Source of the DNA: Bog-473 sp963706555
Lineage (GTDB): Bacteria > Actinomycetota > Acidimicrobiia > Acidimicrobiales > RAAP-2
Reading direction: 5' to 3'
Length of the DNA: 64,000 nt
NCBI GenBank assembly: GCA_963706555.1
Contig: OY970164.1
Span: 1,240,001-1,304,000 of the forward strand
Shown: one piece after another, positions 15,850 through 25,353 of the stretch
Layout: each line of letters begins with the position of its first letter
Numbering within the stretch: position 1 is the stretch's first letter
Position numbers and translations under genes: made by a program
The notes under the pieces: generated by a model
What the model was told of the DNA's origin: nothing
Databases searched by the model: none
What the model saw: the letters and a program-made list of their open reading frames with translations, nothing else

Positions 15850-15892
15850 ATATCAGCTATAAGTTCCTAACGGACGTATATCGTTCTCACCC
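15850..15892 (+). promoter_or_regulatory. Candidate promoter of the AAA ATPase gene
   Basis: The 136-bp gap after folB turns AT-richer just before the ATG and carries TATAAG (15858-15863) and TATATC (15877-15882). Either could act as a -10; no good -35 is seen. It suggests the ATPase has its own promoter. Confidence 0.3.
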
Positions 15893-17071
15893 ATGGACCA
15901 GGTCCTGAACCCGTACAACCCCGGGGCCGGTGCGAGGCCATGCGAAATGGCCGGGCGGACCAGGGAGTTAAGCGACATGGACGTGGCCCTACAAAGGCTG
16001 CTGGCCGGTCGCACGGCCAACAGCCAACTGGTCACCGGACTGAGGGGCGTCGGCAAAACGGTCCTCCTGCACGAGTTCGGCCGGGTGGCCGTCAAGCGTG
16101 GCTTCGTCCACGAGCACGTCGAGGTGCACGACGGTGAGCAGCTCCCCCTCCAGCTGGCTGTCGCTCTGCGCAAGGCCTTGCTCAAATTCGGGGGGAAGAA
16201 GAAGGGCAAGGGGGTGAACCGCCGGGCGCTCGGTGTCCTCAGGTCCTTCACCGTGGCCCACCCCGTGGCTGCCCCCCTCCAGAGCGAGGCGGACGTGGTC
16301 CCGGGCGTCGCCGACTCGGGAGATTTGGGGAGCGACCTGGCCGACCTCTTCGAAGAGGTGGGTGAGGCGGCCCGTGCCCACGAGACGGGCATCTTTCTCA
16401 CGATCGACGAAATGCACCACCTCCCGTCCGCCGGGCTCGACGCCCTCCTTCTCGGACTGCACCGGACAACCGAGATGGGCCTTCCCTTTGCAGTCGCCGG
16501 AGCCGGCCTCCCGTCGCTGGCTGCCGTCAGTGAGGAGGCCCGGGCCCACGCCGAGCGGATGTTCAGGTTCCACCCCATCGGGGCGTTGGGGGCGAGTGAG
16601 TGCGCCGCAGCGGTGCAGGCCCCTGCGGCGGCTGAGGGCGTGACCTGGAAGGGCGGCGCCGTGACACGGCTCTTCGAGGTGACGCAGGGTTACCCGTATT
16701 TCGTTCAGGAGTTTGCTCGGCAAGCCTGGGATCTGGCCGATGAGGGTTCGGGCGTGATCCGTCCGAATGACGTCGAGCGCAGCATTCCGCTGGCGATGGC
16801 GGAGCTCGACCAGGGGTTCTTTCAGTTCCGGGCGGCCAAGACCACTGAGCCCGAGCGGAGGTACCTTCGGGCCATGGCCGAACTGGGCCCGGGAATCGTC
16901 CGGTCGGCAGATGTCGCGACGCTCCTGCACAAGAAGACCACCCAGGTCGCGCCGGTCCGAGATTCCCTGATGAAGAAGGCAATCTGCTTCTCCCCGCGCT
17001 TCAACGAGCTCGCATTCACCTTCCCGATGTTCGACCAGTTCATGAAGCGCTGGATACCCAGTTTCTCGTGA
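15893..17071 (+). CDS. AAA/STAND-like ATPase with C-terminal winged helix
   Basis: A 392-residue ATPase resembling AAA_16/Orc1-Cdc6-like proteins. Walker A is 'GLRGVGKT' (about residues 49-56), Walker B 'IFLTIDEMHH', and a sensor-like strand 'FAVAGAGLP' follows. The last ~100 residues ('PERRYLRAMAELG', 'HKKTTQVAPVRDSL') look like a winged-helix domain. Such proteins occur widely in actinobacteria, often as passengers. It interrupts the usual folB-folK junction and is flanked by its own candidate promoter and by a 15-bp minisatellite. Biological role unknown; DNA- or signal-dependent switch is a guess from the fold. Confidence 0.75.
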   Translation: MDQVLNPYNPGAGARPCEMAGRTRELSDMDVALQRLLAGRTANSQLVTGLRGVGKTVLLHEFGRVAVKRGFVHEHVEVHDGEQLPLQLAVALRKALLKFGGKKKGKGVNRRALGVLRSFTVAHPVAAPLQSEADVVPGVADSGDLGSDLADLFEEVGEAARAHETGIFLTIDEMHHLPSAGLDALLLGLHRTTEMGLPFAVAGAGLPSLAAVSEEARAHAERMFRFHPIGALGASECAAAVQAPAAAEGVTWKGGAVTRLFEVTQGYPYFVQEFARQAWDLADEGSGVIRPNDVERSIPLAMAELDQGFFQFRAAKTTEPERRYLRAMAELGPGIVRSADVATLLHKKTTQVAPVRDSLMKKAICFSPRFNELAFTFPMFDQFMKRWIPSFS

Positions 17072-17080
17072 CACGTTCTC

Positions 17081-17150
17081 CCGCGACCCTGCATGCCGCG
17101 ACCCTGCATGCCGCGACCCTGCATGACGCGACCCCGCATGGCGCGACCCC
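17081..17150. repeat. 15-bp minisatellite between ATPase gene and folK
   Basis: Three identical units CCGCGACCCTGCATG (17081, 17096, 17111), a fourth with changes at 17126 and a partial fifth at 17141. There are no spacers, so it is not CRISPR. Noncoding on both annotated strands. It fills most of the 100-bp gap before folK. Confidence 0.9.
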
Positions 17151-17171
17151 TTCTCCGGTGACCCCTTCCTC

Positions 17172-17648
17172 ATGACGGCGGACGCCCGGCACCGGGCTTT
17201 CATCGGACTCGGGTCGAACCTCGGTGATCGCGAGGCCACCCTGCGCCAGGGGGTGGCCGGGCTGGAGGCTGCGGGCGATGTCATTGCCGTCTCCCCCCTC
17301 TACGAGACGGAGCCGGTCGGAGGGCCCGAAGACCAGGGGGCGTTCCTCAACCTCGTGGTGGAGCTGGAGACTGCGGACAGTCCCCGGCAGCTCCTGCGCC
17401 GCTGCCAAGCGTTGGAGGAAGCGGCGCACCGGGTGCGCACGGTCCGCTGGGGCCCCCGCACGCTCGATGCCGATGTCCTCCTCGTCGATGACCTGACGGT
17501 GGACGAGGCCGACCTCACGGTCCCTCATCCTCGGATGTGGGATCGCCGCTTCGTGCTTCAGCCGCTCGCCGACCTGGCCCCGGAGCTCGTTCCAGCCGAT
17601 CGGCTAATTGCCTCTGGTGGAAAGGTCGCCCGCGTGGGTAATCTGTAG
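17172..17648 (+). CDS. folK: 2-amino-4-hydroxy-6-hydroxymethyldihydropteridine pyrophosphokinase
   Basis: A 158-residue HPPK with 'FIGLGSNLGDR', 'SPLYETEPVGGPEDQGAFLN', 'WGPRTLDADVLL' (Asp pair for magnesium) and 'PHPRMWDRRFVLQPLADL'. It pyrophosphorylates the pterin used by FolP. Separated from folB by the ATPase gene and the minisatellite. Confidence 0.95.
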   Translation: MTADARHRAFIGLGSNLGDREATLRQGVAGLEAAGDVIAVSPLYETEPVGGPEDQGAFLNLVVELETADSPRQLLRRCQALEEAAHRVRTVRWGPRTLDADVLLVDDLTVDEADLTVPHPRMWDRRFVLQPLADLAPELVPADRLIASGGKVARVGNL

Positions 17649-17717
17649 CGGTCAGTTGTTTCGATCGTCTGTAGGCGAACGGCACCCGAGAGGGGCTGGA
17701 ACGCCGAAGGGGGTTTC

Positions 17718-18446
17718 GTGCAATCCATCCGTATCATCGGCCCCGGGCGGGCCGGAACGTCACTGGCTGCAGCGCTTTCGGTGCTCGGCTGGGATGTCGT
17801 CGGATTCCTCGGTCGCCACGATGACCCGACGGGTGCCGCCTTTGGCGTCGACCTCCTGGCTATCGCCACCCCCGACGATGTGGTGTCCAGCGTCGCCGCC
17901 TCGGTGGCCCCCCACCCCGAGACGATCGTCCTGCATCTGTCGGGCTCCCTCGGGCTCGAATCGCTGGCGCCGCACCCTCGGCGGGCCGCCCTTCACCCGC
18001 TTGTCCCGCTCCCCAACGCCGTCGTCGGGGCCAGCCGCCTGGCCTCGGGCGTGACATTCGCCGTGAGCGGCGAGCCTGTGGCCCGCCAGATCGCACTGTC
18101 ACTCGGTGGGCGAGTGGTGGAGGTGGACGACGCCGATCGGGCCACCTATCACGCAGCGGCCTGCATCGCCGCAAACCATGTGGTCGCCCTCCTGGGCCAG
18201 GTCGAGCGGGTCGCCGCCTCCGCCGGACTCGATCTTGAAGCCTTTTTGCCCCTGACCCGGGCGGCGGTCGACGATGTGGCTGCGCTCGGGCCGCGCCGGG
18301 CCTTGACCGGGCCGGCGATGCGAGGTGACTGGGACACGCTGAGCCGGCATCTTGATGCGCTCCCGGCCCGGGAGCGGGCTGGTTACCAGGCGGGCGCAGC
18401 CCTGGCGACCCAGCTGGCCACGCCCATCGTGCCGGCGGCGGTCTGA
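17718..18446 (+). CDS. Rossmann-fold DUF2520-type protein
   Basis: A 242-residue protein. The N-terminal NAD(P)-type Rossmann motif is 'IIGPGRAGTSLAAAL'; then 'IATPDDVV', 'HLSGSLGLESLAP' and 'ALHPLVPLPNA', and a helical C-terminal DUF2520 half ('ADRATYHAAACIAANH'). It corresponds in position and family to Rv3603c, between folK and panC. A ketopantoate-reductase-like role in pantothenate synthesis has been suspected from context only. GTG start with 'AAGGGGG' upstream. Confidence 0.82.
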   Translation: MQSIRIIGPGRAGTSLAAALSVLGWDVVGFLGRHDDPTGAAFGVDLLAIATPDDVVSSVAASVAPHPETIVLHLSGSLGLESLAPHPRRAALHPLVPLPNAVVGASRLASGVTFAVSGEPVARQIALSLGGRVVEVDDADRATYHAAACIAANHVVALLGQVERVAASAGLDLEAFLPLTRAAVDDVAALGPRRALTGPAMRGDWDTLSRHLDALPARERAGYQAGAALATQLATPIVPAAV

Positions 18447-18449
18447 GCC

Positions 18450-19484
18450 GTGCGGATCGTCGAGACCGTGGCCGAATGCCGCGAACTGCTCGAGCAGGCC
18501 CGTGCCACCGGTCGCAACGTCGGGTTGGTGCCCACCATGGGCGCCCTGCATGCGGGCCACGTCTCCCTCATGACCCGGGCCCGGGAAGAGAACGACATTG
18601 TCGCGGTCAGCATCTTCGTGAACCCCCTGCAGTTCGGCGACCCCGACGACATCGCGCACTACCCGCGCACCTTCGACTGGGACAGAGACGTGTGCGGCGA
18701 AGCAGGTGTCGACTTGGTGTTCGCCCCGTCGGTATGCGAGATGTACCCACACTGGCCGACGCCGGTCGCAACCACGGTCTCTGTCGTCGGGGTGAGCGAG
18801 GGATGGGAGGGGGCGTCGCGACCCGGCCACTTCGACGGTGTCGCCACCGTCGTCGCCAAGCTCTTCGCCATCGCCGGTCCCTGCCGGGCCTATTTCGGCG
18901 AGAAGGACTTCCAGCAGTTGGCGGTGGTGCGGCAGATGGTGGCCGACCTGTCGCTGCCGATCGAGGTGGTGGGTTGCCCGATCGTGCGGGAACGGGACGG
19001 TCTTGCTCTGTCGAGTCGCAACGTGCGCCTCTCGCCGGAGGAGCGCCGCGCCGCCGTCGTGCTCTCCCAGGCCCTGGCTGAAGGTCGGGCCTTGCTCGAA
19101 CAGGGAGTCGAGTACTCCTCGTCGGTGGCCGAGGCCATGCGGCGCGTGGTCGAGCGCGAGCCGTTGGTGCGACTGGACTATGCGATGGCGGTGGGTCATC
19201 AGGATCTTGTGGCGCGCGAGGTCATCGAAGACCCCGCGTCACTCCGACTCCTCATTGCAGCCGAGGTGGGACCGGTCCGGCTCATCGACAACTGTGCCGG
19301 CGTCGAAGTCGGTTCCGGCGTCGAAGCCGCGGTCGGGGTCGGGGTTGGTGTCGGGGTCGGGGTCGAAACGGGAGCCGGAGTTGGAGCGGGAGCTGGAGCT
19401 GGAGCTGGAGCCAATGCGGAGGCAAACGCTGCGTCCGACCGCTCAGAGAACGTGCCGGAGCGCCATTTGGAACGGATCGCTTGA
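18450..19484 (+). CDS. panC: Pantothenate synthetase with low-complexity C-terminal tail
   Basis: A 344-residue PanC; the enzyme core (about 284 residues) has 'VPTMGALHAGHVSLM', 'SIFVNPLQFG', 'FGEKDFQQL' and 'SSRNVRL'. It condenses pantoate and beta-alanine. After 'RLIDNC' a ~55-residue tail of Gly-Val, then Gly-Ala repeats ('VGVGVGVGVE', 'GAGAGAGAGA') follows, encoded by 6-bp GTCGGG- and GAGCTG-type repeats (about 19300-19420). The tail is absent from normal PanC (about 280-300 residues) and probably arose by repeat expansion. Start 3 bp after the DUF2520 stop. Confidence 0.94.
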   Translation: MRIVETVAECRELLEQARATGRNVGLVPTMGALHAGHVSLMTRAREENDIVAVSIFVNPLQFGDPDDIAHYPRTFDWDRDVCGEAGVDLVFAPSVCEMYPHWPTPVATTVSVVGVSEGWEGASRPGHFDGVATVVAKLFAIAGPCRAYFGEKDFQQLAVVRQMVADLSLPIEVVGCPIVRERDGLALSSRNVRLSPEERRAAVVLSQALAEGRALLEQGVEYSSSVAEAMRRVVEREPLVRLDYAMAVGHQDLVAREVIEDPASLRLLIAAEVGPVRLIDNCAGVEVGSGVEAAVGVGVGVGVGVETGAGVGAGAGAGAGANAEANAASDRSENVPERHLERIA

Positions 19485-19487
19485 CCG

Positions 19488-19880
19488 GTGCGGCGCCGCA
19501 TGATGAAGTCGAAGATCCATAGGGCAACAGTGACCGGGGCGAACCTGCACTACGTCGGTTCAGTGAGCATCGACACCGAGTTGATGGCGCTGGCCGACAT
19601 CCTTCCCTATGAGCAGGTGGCCGTGCTCGATATCGACAACGGGGCCCGCTTCGAGACCTATGCCATCGAGGGCGAGCGGGGGCAGATCTGCCTCAACGGC
19701 GCCGCAGCCCGACTGGTCTCCCCGGGGGACAAGGTCATTCTGATCACGTATGCCGAGTACGAGCGGGAAGAGCTCTCGACCTACGTGCCGCGGGTTGTGC
19801 ATGTCGACAGGCGAAATCGGGTCATCGATGCAGCATCGGCCCTCCTCGACACCGAGCTCAGCCTGACCGAACCGGCGTGA
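19488..19880 (+). CDS. panD: Aspartate 1-decarboxylase proenzyme
   Basis: A 130-residue PanD: 'MMKSKIHRATVTGANLHYVGSVSID', where cleavage at Gly-Ser of 'YVGSVSID' would create the pyruvoyl group; also 'NGAAARLVSPGDKVILI'. It makes beta-alanine for PanC encoded just upstream. The first residues may start at GTG 19488 or the internal ATGs. Confidence 0.95.
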   Translation: MRRRMMKSKIHRATVTGANLHYVGSVSIDTELMALADILPYEQVAVLDIDNGARFETYAIEGERGQICLNGAAARLVSPGDKVILITYAEYEREELSTYVPRVVHVDRRNRVIDAASALLDTELSLTEPA

Positions 19881-21554
19881 GCACCCCCGTGCGGCCGGGA
19901 CCGTTCAAGGTCCTGGTCCTGGGGAGCGGTGTGGCCGGGCTCTCGGCCGCGGTCCGGCTGGCGGGGCCTGCGTCCCACGGCGGGTCGTCCCCCTCGCTCG
20001 GCGTGCTGACCAAGGGCGTGCTCTCCCAGTCGGCCACCCGGTGGGCCCAGGGCGGGGTCGCTGCCGTATTGGGGGGCGACGAGGACTCGACCGATCTGCA
20101 TCTCGCCGACACTCTGGCCGCAGGTGCGGGGTTGTGCGACGAGGAGGCAGTCCGCATACTCGTCGATGAAGGGCCGGCCCGGGTCCACGAGCTGATCACG
20201 CTCGGCGTGGAGTTCGACCGGGAGGCCACCGGGCTGCTGGCGTTGGCCCGGGAGGGAGGGCACTCGCGGCCGCGCGTGGTCCACGCCGGCGGTGCCGCCA
20301 CCGGCGCCGAGGTCGAACGTGCGCTGGTCGACGCCACCTATCGCACGGCGAGCGCGGTGCTCGAAGGGTGGTTCGCCCTCGACCTCATCATCGAAGACGG
20401 GAGCTGCGTGGGGGTGACGGCGTTGCCGTCGCAGGGCCCCGTGGTCGAGGTCCGGGCCGACCACGTCGTGCTGGCCACCGGAGGGGCGGGTCAGCTCTTT
20501 TCCGTCACGACCAATCCACCCGAATCGACGGGTGACGGCGTCGCCATGGCGCTGCGTGCCGGCGTGCCGACGGCGGACGTCGAGTTCGTGCAGTTCCACC
20601 CGACGGCGTTGCATCATCCGGCCATGCCGCGTCCGCTGCTCTCTGAGGCGCTACGGGGGCACGGGGCGTTGTTGCGCGACGACACGGGAGAACGGTTCGT
20701 CGACGAGTTGGCTCCGCGAGATGTGGTCAGCCGAGCCATGGCGGCCCGCATGGCCGCGCAAGGCACCGATCACCTTTGGCTGGACGCGACCGGCCTGGAA
20801 CGGTTTCCCCAGCGCTTTCCGACCATTGCGGCGTCGCTGACGTCGATCGGCCTCGATCCTGAGACCGACTGGCTGCCGATCGCGCCGGCCGCACACCACC
20901 TTTCGGGAGGCGTGGTCACAGATCTGTGGGGCGCAACGGCGTTGCCGGGCCTGTGGGCCGTCGGCGAGGTGGCGTGTACGGGCGTGCACGGAGCCAACCG
21001 GTTGGCCTCGAACTCGTTGCTCGAAGGGATGGTGTTCGGCGCCCGCCTGGCCGAGCGCATCGCGTCGGATCACCGCGGGCCCGAAGCGAGCGGGGCCTTG
21101 CGCGGCGGTCCTCGGGGCTGCGCCCCTCGACGGTATCGGGTGCATCGAACTGCCCGAGACCCCGCGCTCCTGGCCGGCGGCCGATACGGGTACGCCGCCC
21201 GACGTGGCCAAGTTGCGCGACTCGCTGCAACGGACGATGACCGGCGGCGCGGGTGTGGTGCGGAATGCGGAGTCCCTGGAGCAGGCGGCCGAAGGCGTCT
21301 CCGACGTGGCCGCCGCCCTGGGCGACCGCACGGCTTCGGTGGCGGCCGGCGAACTGGGCAACCTGTTGCAAATGGCCGACGCGCTCCTCGTCTCGGCCCG
21401 CAGCCGCACCGAGAGCCGGGGCGCCCATTCCCGCAGCGACTACCCGAACACCGAGCCGCGGTGGCGCCTGCGACAGGTGCACGGTGCGCCTCCGGCGCAC
21501 GATGAGCCCGGCGTGCACAATGAGCCCGGCCTTCGTGATGAGACAGTGCAGTGA
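19877..21554 (+). CDS. nadB: L-aspartate oxidase, frameshifted near 21.1 kb
   Basis: NadB: FAD motif 'VLVLGSGVAGLSAAVRLA', 'TRWAQGGVAAVL', 'VEFVQFHPTALH', 'HHLSGGVVTDLWG' and 'ANRLASNSLLEG'. It oxidises aspartate to iminoaspartate for NAD synthesis. After about 21090-21112 the original frame becomes nonsense, while the C-terminal helical domain continues in the next frame ('LGAAPLDGIGCIELPE' through 'RGAHSRSDYPNTEP') to the stop at 21554. One extra base explains it. The GTG start overlaps panD by 4 bp and the end overlaps nadC (GTGA), as expected for an intact operon. Confidence 0.88.
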
Positions 21555-22445
21555 GCCAGGAGCCCTCCCGCGACAACCCGGCTCCCGATCCGGTCGTCGC
21601 CGATGCCGTGGCGCGCGCCTTGGCCGAGGACCTGCTGGCCGACGGTGACATCACCACCGCGCTCGTGCCCGAAGGAGCAACGGCACATGTTGCCCTGCGG
21701 GCCCGCCAGGCCGGTGTGCTGGCAGGGCGGGCCTGTGTCACCGAGACGTTCCGCCAGCTCGACCCCGCTCTCTCCCTGATCTGGTACCTCGGTGACGGCA
21801 GCGTGCTGGTGCCGGGGCAGACCATCATGGAGGTCACCGGGCCGTTGCGGCCCATCCTCACGGCAGAGCGCACCGCGCTCAACTTTCTCGGTCGCCTCTC
21901 GGGCGTCGCCACCTTGACCGCGCGCTACGTCGCCGCGGCGCACGCCCGCAATCCGGCCGTCGAGGTGCTCGATACGCGCAAGACCACACCGGGACTGCGA
22001 GCCCTCGAGAAGGCGGCGGTCCAAGCCGGCGGAGGCGTGAACCACCGTTCGAGCCTCTCCGAGGCGGTGCTGGTCAAGGACAACCATCTCGCCGGGGTCA
22101 CGATCACCGACGCGGTGAGCCGGGCGCGGGCGATGTGGCCGGGCCGCCTGGTGCAGATCGAGTGCGACACCCTGGACCAGGTTGTCGAAGCGGCGCGGGC
22201 GGGGGCCGACGCCGTCCTGCTCGACAACATGGATCCGGCGACCGTCGCCCTTGCGATCGAGGTGGCGCACGCGGAGTCGCGTGGACCGATTTTGACAGAG
22301 GTCTCAGGGAGGGGTGACGCTGCAGTCGATCGGTGACTATGCGGCGGTCGGCCCGGACCGGATATCGGTCGGTGCGCTGACGCACTCGGCCACCGTGCTC
22401 GACCTGGGACTCGATCTCATCTGGCGTCGCACCGAGGGGGACTGA
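21551..22445 (+). CDS. nadC: Quinolinate phosphoribosyltransferase, frameshifted at the 3' end
   Basis: NadC: 'DITTALVPEG', 'TAERTALNFLGRLSGVAT', 'DTRKTTPGLRALEKAAV', 'GGGVNHR' and 'VLVKDNHLA'. It forms nicotinate mononucleotide. The frame breaks at 22306-22314: deleting one base of that A/G run restores 'SGGVTL' and continues in frame through 'DRISVGALTHSA' to a stop at 22443-22445. nadA is not adjacent. Confidence 0.9.
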
Positions 22446-22447
22446 CC

Positions 22448-23309
22448 GTGTTGTTGGTAATCGATGTGGGGAACACGGAGACGGTGATCGGGCTGTACTC
22501 GCTGTCCGAAGCGGATTCGGCCTCGGAGCCCGAGGAGAGCGTCGGTGTGGGGATCGGCCTCGAGACCGATCCCACCGCGCCCGCGGGCTGACGCACCACT
22601 GGAGGCTTTCGACCGTACCCGACGCGCACGCCCGACGAGCACGCCGTGCTGCTCACGCAACTGCTCGACCTCGAAGGGCTCGACATCGCGAACTCGGTCA
22701 CCGGCATCGCCGTGAGCTCTTCGGTGCCCCATGTCACCGGCGAGTTGCGGCAGATGGCGAGTCGTTGGTTCGAGCAGGTGCCGTGCGTCGTGTTGGGGCC
22801 CGGGCACCAAGAGCGGCATGCCCATCCTCTACGACAACCCCAAAGAGGTCGGCGCCGACCGGGTGGCCAACGCGGTCGGGGCCTACGACCTCTACGGCGG
22901 CCCGTGCGTGGTGATCGACATGGGGACCGCGACGACTGTCGAGGCCATCAGCGCGGCCGGTGAGTATCTGGGCGGCGCCATCACCCCGGGCGTGGCCATA
23001 AGCCTCGAGGCGCTGTACCAACATGCCGCCGCACTGCGCCGGGTGGAGATGGTCGAGCCCCGTCATGTCATCGGACGCTCGACCGTCGAGTCGATCGAGT
23101 CGGGGACGCTCTACGGCTTCGCGGCGCAGGTCGACGGGTTGGCGCGGCGCTTCATGCAGGAGCTCGGGCCATCCACCGTTGTCGCCACGGGCGGGCTCAG
23201 TTCGCTCATCGCGCCGCATTCGGACACCATTGAGCACGTGGAACCCTGGCTGACACTGCACGGGTTGCGCATCGTCTACGAGCGCAACGTGTCGGAGGGC
23301 GCCAAGTGA
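22448..23309 (+). CDS. coaX: Type III pantothenate kinase, with three apparent frameshifts
   Basis: CoaX begins at GTG 22448 ('LLVIDVGNTETVIGLYS') right after nadC. The middle ('DLEGLDIANSVTGIAVSSSVP') and the C-terminal part ('DNPKEVGADRVANAVGAYDL', 'VVIDMGTATTVEA', 'GGAITPGVAIS') are all conserved, but are spread over three frames with breaks near 22585, 22620 and 22800. Removing one G at 22800-22803 restores 'GPGTKSGMPI'. It phosphorylates the pantothenate made by the upstream genes. Pseudogene status is possible, but the conserved residues remain intact. Confidence 0.85.
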
Positions 23310-24808
23310 GCGAGACGGGCGGGACGGGCGGCCGCGAGACGGGCGTGACGGGCGTGACGGGCGTGACGGCGGCCGGCGCGACGGACGGCGGAGGCGACAT
23401 TCCGTACCGCTTCGCACCGCACCCACAGCGCGGCGCAGGTCGTCGAGGGTTGGTCGCACCTCGCCGACGGCGAGGAGTCAGGCGAGACCGTCGCGGTCGC
23501 GGGGCGCCTGATGCTCCTGCGGCCGCAGGGAAAGCTGGCGTTCGGCGAGCTCCGCGATGCGTCGGGCTCGGTCCAGCTCTTCGCGCTGGCTGCGGTGACG
23601 GCGAAGTTCGACGAGTTCATCCGTCTCAACCTGGGCGACTGGATCGGCGCCCGGGGCGAGGTCGTGCGCACGAGGCGGGGCGAGCTCTCGGTCAAGGTGA
23701 CCGGAGTGGGAGCTGCTGGCACAGGCGCGTCGCAACTTCGGCGACAAGTGGCATGGCGTGTCCGACGTCGAGACGAGGTACCGCCAGCGCGAAGTCGACC
23801 TCTGGGCCAACGAGCGGACACGGCAGCTCCTGACGTTGCGCAGCGACGTGGTGCAGGCGATGCGCCAACGTCTGTGGGCCCAGGGCTTCGTGGAGGTGGA
23901 GACGCCGATCCTGCATCCGATCGCCGGAGGGGCCACGGCGCGACCCTTCATCACGCATCACAACACGTTGGACATCGACCTGTATCTCAGGGTGGCGCCG
24001 GAGTTGTACCTGAAGCGACTCGTCGTCGGCGGCTTCGACAAGGTGTTCGAGATCGGGCGCAGCTTTCGCAACGAGGGCATCTCGCCGCGGCACAATCCGG
24101 AGTTCACGACGCTCGAGCTGTATCAGGCCTACGCGGACTACAACGACACGATGGTGGTGTTCGAGGAGCTGGTGGCCGGCGATCGCCCTCGACCTCCTGG
24201 GCACGACCGTGTTGTCCTACGGCGGGCGCGAGCTCGACCTCACGCCGCCGTGGCGACGCGCCACGTTGTCCGAGTTGATCGCCGAAGCCGCCGGAATTTC
24301 GGTCAACGTGCGCAGCCCGCGCGACGAGCTGGTGCGGGTGGCGACCGAAGTCGGCATCGCCGTTGCGGACGACTGGGGCCCGGGCAAGATCCTTCTGGAG
24401 ATCTACGAGAAGACCACGGAGGCCGAGCTCTGGGGCCCGGTCTTCGTCATCGACTACCCGGCCGAGGTGTCGCCGCTCGCCCGCCGTCATCGCGACGGTC
24501 CCGATCTGGTGGAGCGCTACGAGCCGGTGGTCGCAGGGCGCGAGCTCGGCAATGGCTTCAGCGAGCTCATCGATCCCGACGACCAGCGGGCGCGTTTCAT
24601 GGAACAGGCGGCCCGGCATGCTGCGGGCGACGAAGAGGAGGTCGGCGAGGTCGACGAGGAGTACCTCCGGGCCCTCGAGTACGGCCTGCCCCCGACCTCG
24701 GGGTTCGGTCTGGGCGTCGACCGCCTGCTCATGCTGCTCGGCGATGTCACCAACATCCGCGAGGTGATCGCCTTCCCGACGCTGCGTCCCGAGGCCCAAC
24801 GCCCATGA
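23306..24808 (+). CDS. lysS: Lysyl-tRNA synthetase (class II), with three apparent frameshifts
   Basis: Class II LysRS. The N-terminal OB-fold segment ('AAQVVEGWSHLADGEE', 'RLMLLRPQGKLAFGEL') and the catalytic core ('YRQREVDLWANE', 'FVEVETPIL', 'FEIGRSFRNEGIS', 'GFGLGVDRLLMLL') lie in different frames with breaks near 23415, 23705 and 24180. Each break is repaired by removing one base. The first ~35 residues are low-complexity Gly/Thr/Val. An aminoacyl-tRNA synthetase would normally be essential, so sequence error is likelier than decay. lsr2, usual between lysS and clpC, is absent. Confidence 0.85.
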
Positions 24809-24906
24809 CGCGCCGGGACGAGCCCTGACATTCCCCTCACAGGTTCCTCACATCTGACCCGCAGAGTGATGGGCAGCGAGTTCCACACCGGGCTCTGCGA
24901 ACAGAA

Positions 24907-24920
24907 GTTACGAAAGTAAC
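24907..24920 (+). promoter_or_regulatory. Small inverted repeat upstream of the secreted-protein gene
   Basis: GTTAC-GAAA-GTAAC, 20 bp before the ATG at 24940. It is a short stem with a GAAA tetraloop in the 5' untranslated region. Possible mRNA stabiliser or operator; function not evident. Confidence 0.25.
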
Positions 24921-24939
24921 GGAAGTCGAGGACAACATC

Positions 24940-25353
24940 ATGATGCGCAAACTGGTTGCAGTGGCCACAGTGTCGGGATCGCTGATCTTCGGCGCTGCAG
25001 GCGTGATCGGGCTGTCAGGAACAGCTGGTGCCGCCGTGCCGACAACACCGACGAATGCGACAACACCGACGAATGCGACAACACCGACGAATGCAACGCC
25101 GGCGACGGATGCGACGCCGGCGACACACGCAGCACGCTGTGCCAAGGCAGAGACGGTGGCGACGCGGATTCAGGCCCGAGAGGCCAAGGCGGCCGCATGG
25201 GTGCCCAAGGCCCAAGCGCGCGAGGCGAAGGCGACGGCGGCCGGGCACACGAAGGTGGCCGCGAGAATCTCCAAGCGGATCTCCCGGGTGCAGAAGCTGG
25301 AGGGCAAGGGCAACACGCTCCTGGCCAAGATCGCTGCGAAATGCGGGAGTTAG
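24940..25353 (+). CDS. Small secreted Ala/Lys-rich protein with TTPTNA repeats
   Basis: A 137-residue protein with a signal peptide ('MMRKLVAVATVSGSLIFGAA', cleavage probably near 'AGAA'). Then comes a Thr/Pro/Asn-Ala repeat zone encoded by five 18-bp units, and a basic helical domain of about 75 residues with two Cys (in 'ARCAKAE' and 'AAKCGS') that could form a disulfide. I recognise no family. Similar small, basic, secreted Ala-rich proteins occur in Acidimicrobiia. It converges with the prenyltransferase gene, overlapping 4 bp. Confidence 0.75.
   Translation: MMRKLVAVATVSGSLIFGAAGVIGLSGTAGAAVPTTPTNATTPTNATTPTNATPATDATPATHAARCAKAETVATRIQAREAKAAAWVPKAQAREAKATAAGHTKVAARISKRISRVQKLEGKGNTLLAKIAAKCGS
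25042..25131 (+). repeat. Five 18-bp coding repeats (Thr-Thr-Pro-Thr-Asn-Ala)
   Basis: Units ACAACACCGACGAATGCG at 25042, 25060 and 25078 are nearly identical; 25096 and 25114 are diverged copies. They encode the linker of the small secreted protein, in frame, so copy-number change would not break the gene. Confidence 0.9.

Noticed and set aside
17081..17150. Possible CRISPR array
   Set aside because: Units are 15 bp and directly abutting with no unique spacers, and no cas genes are present.
19877..24808. nadB, nadC, coaX and lysS as true pseudogenes
   Set aside because: Conserved motifs are intact on both sides of every break, single-base edits repair them, and loss of lysS would be lethal; a sequence-quality patch is more economical.
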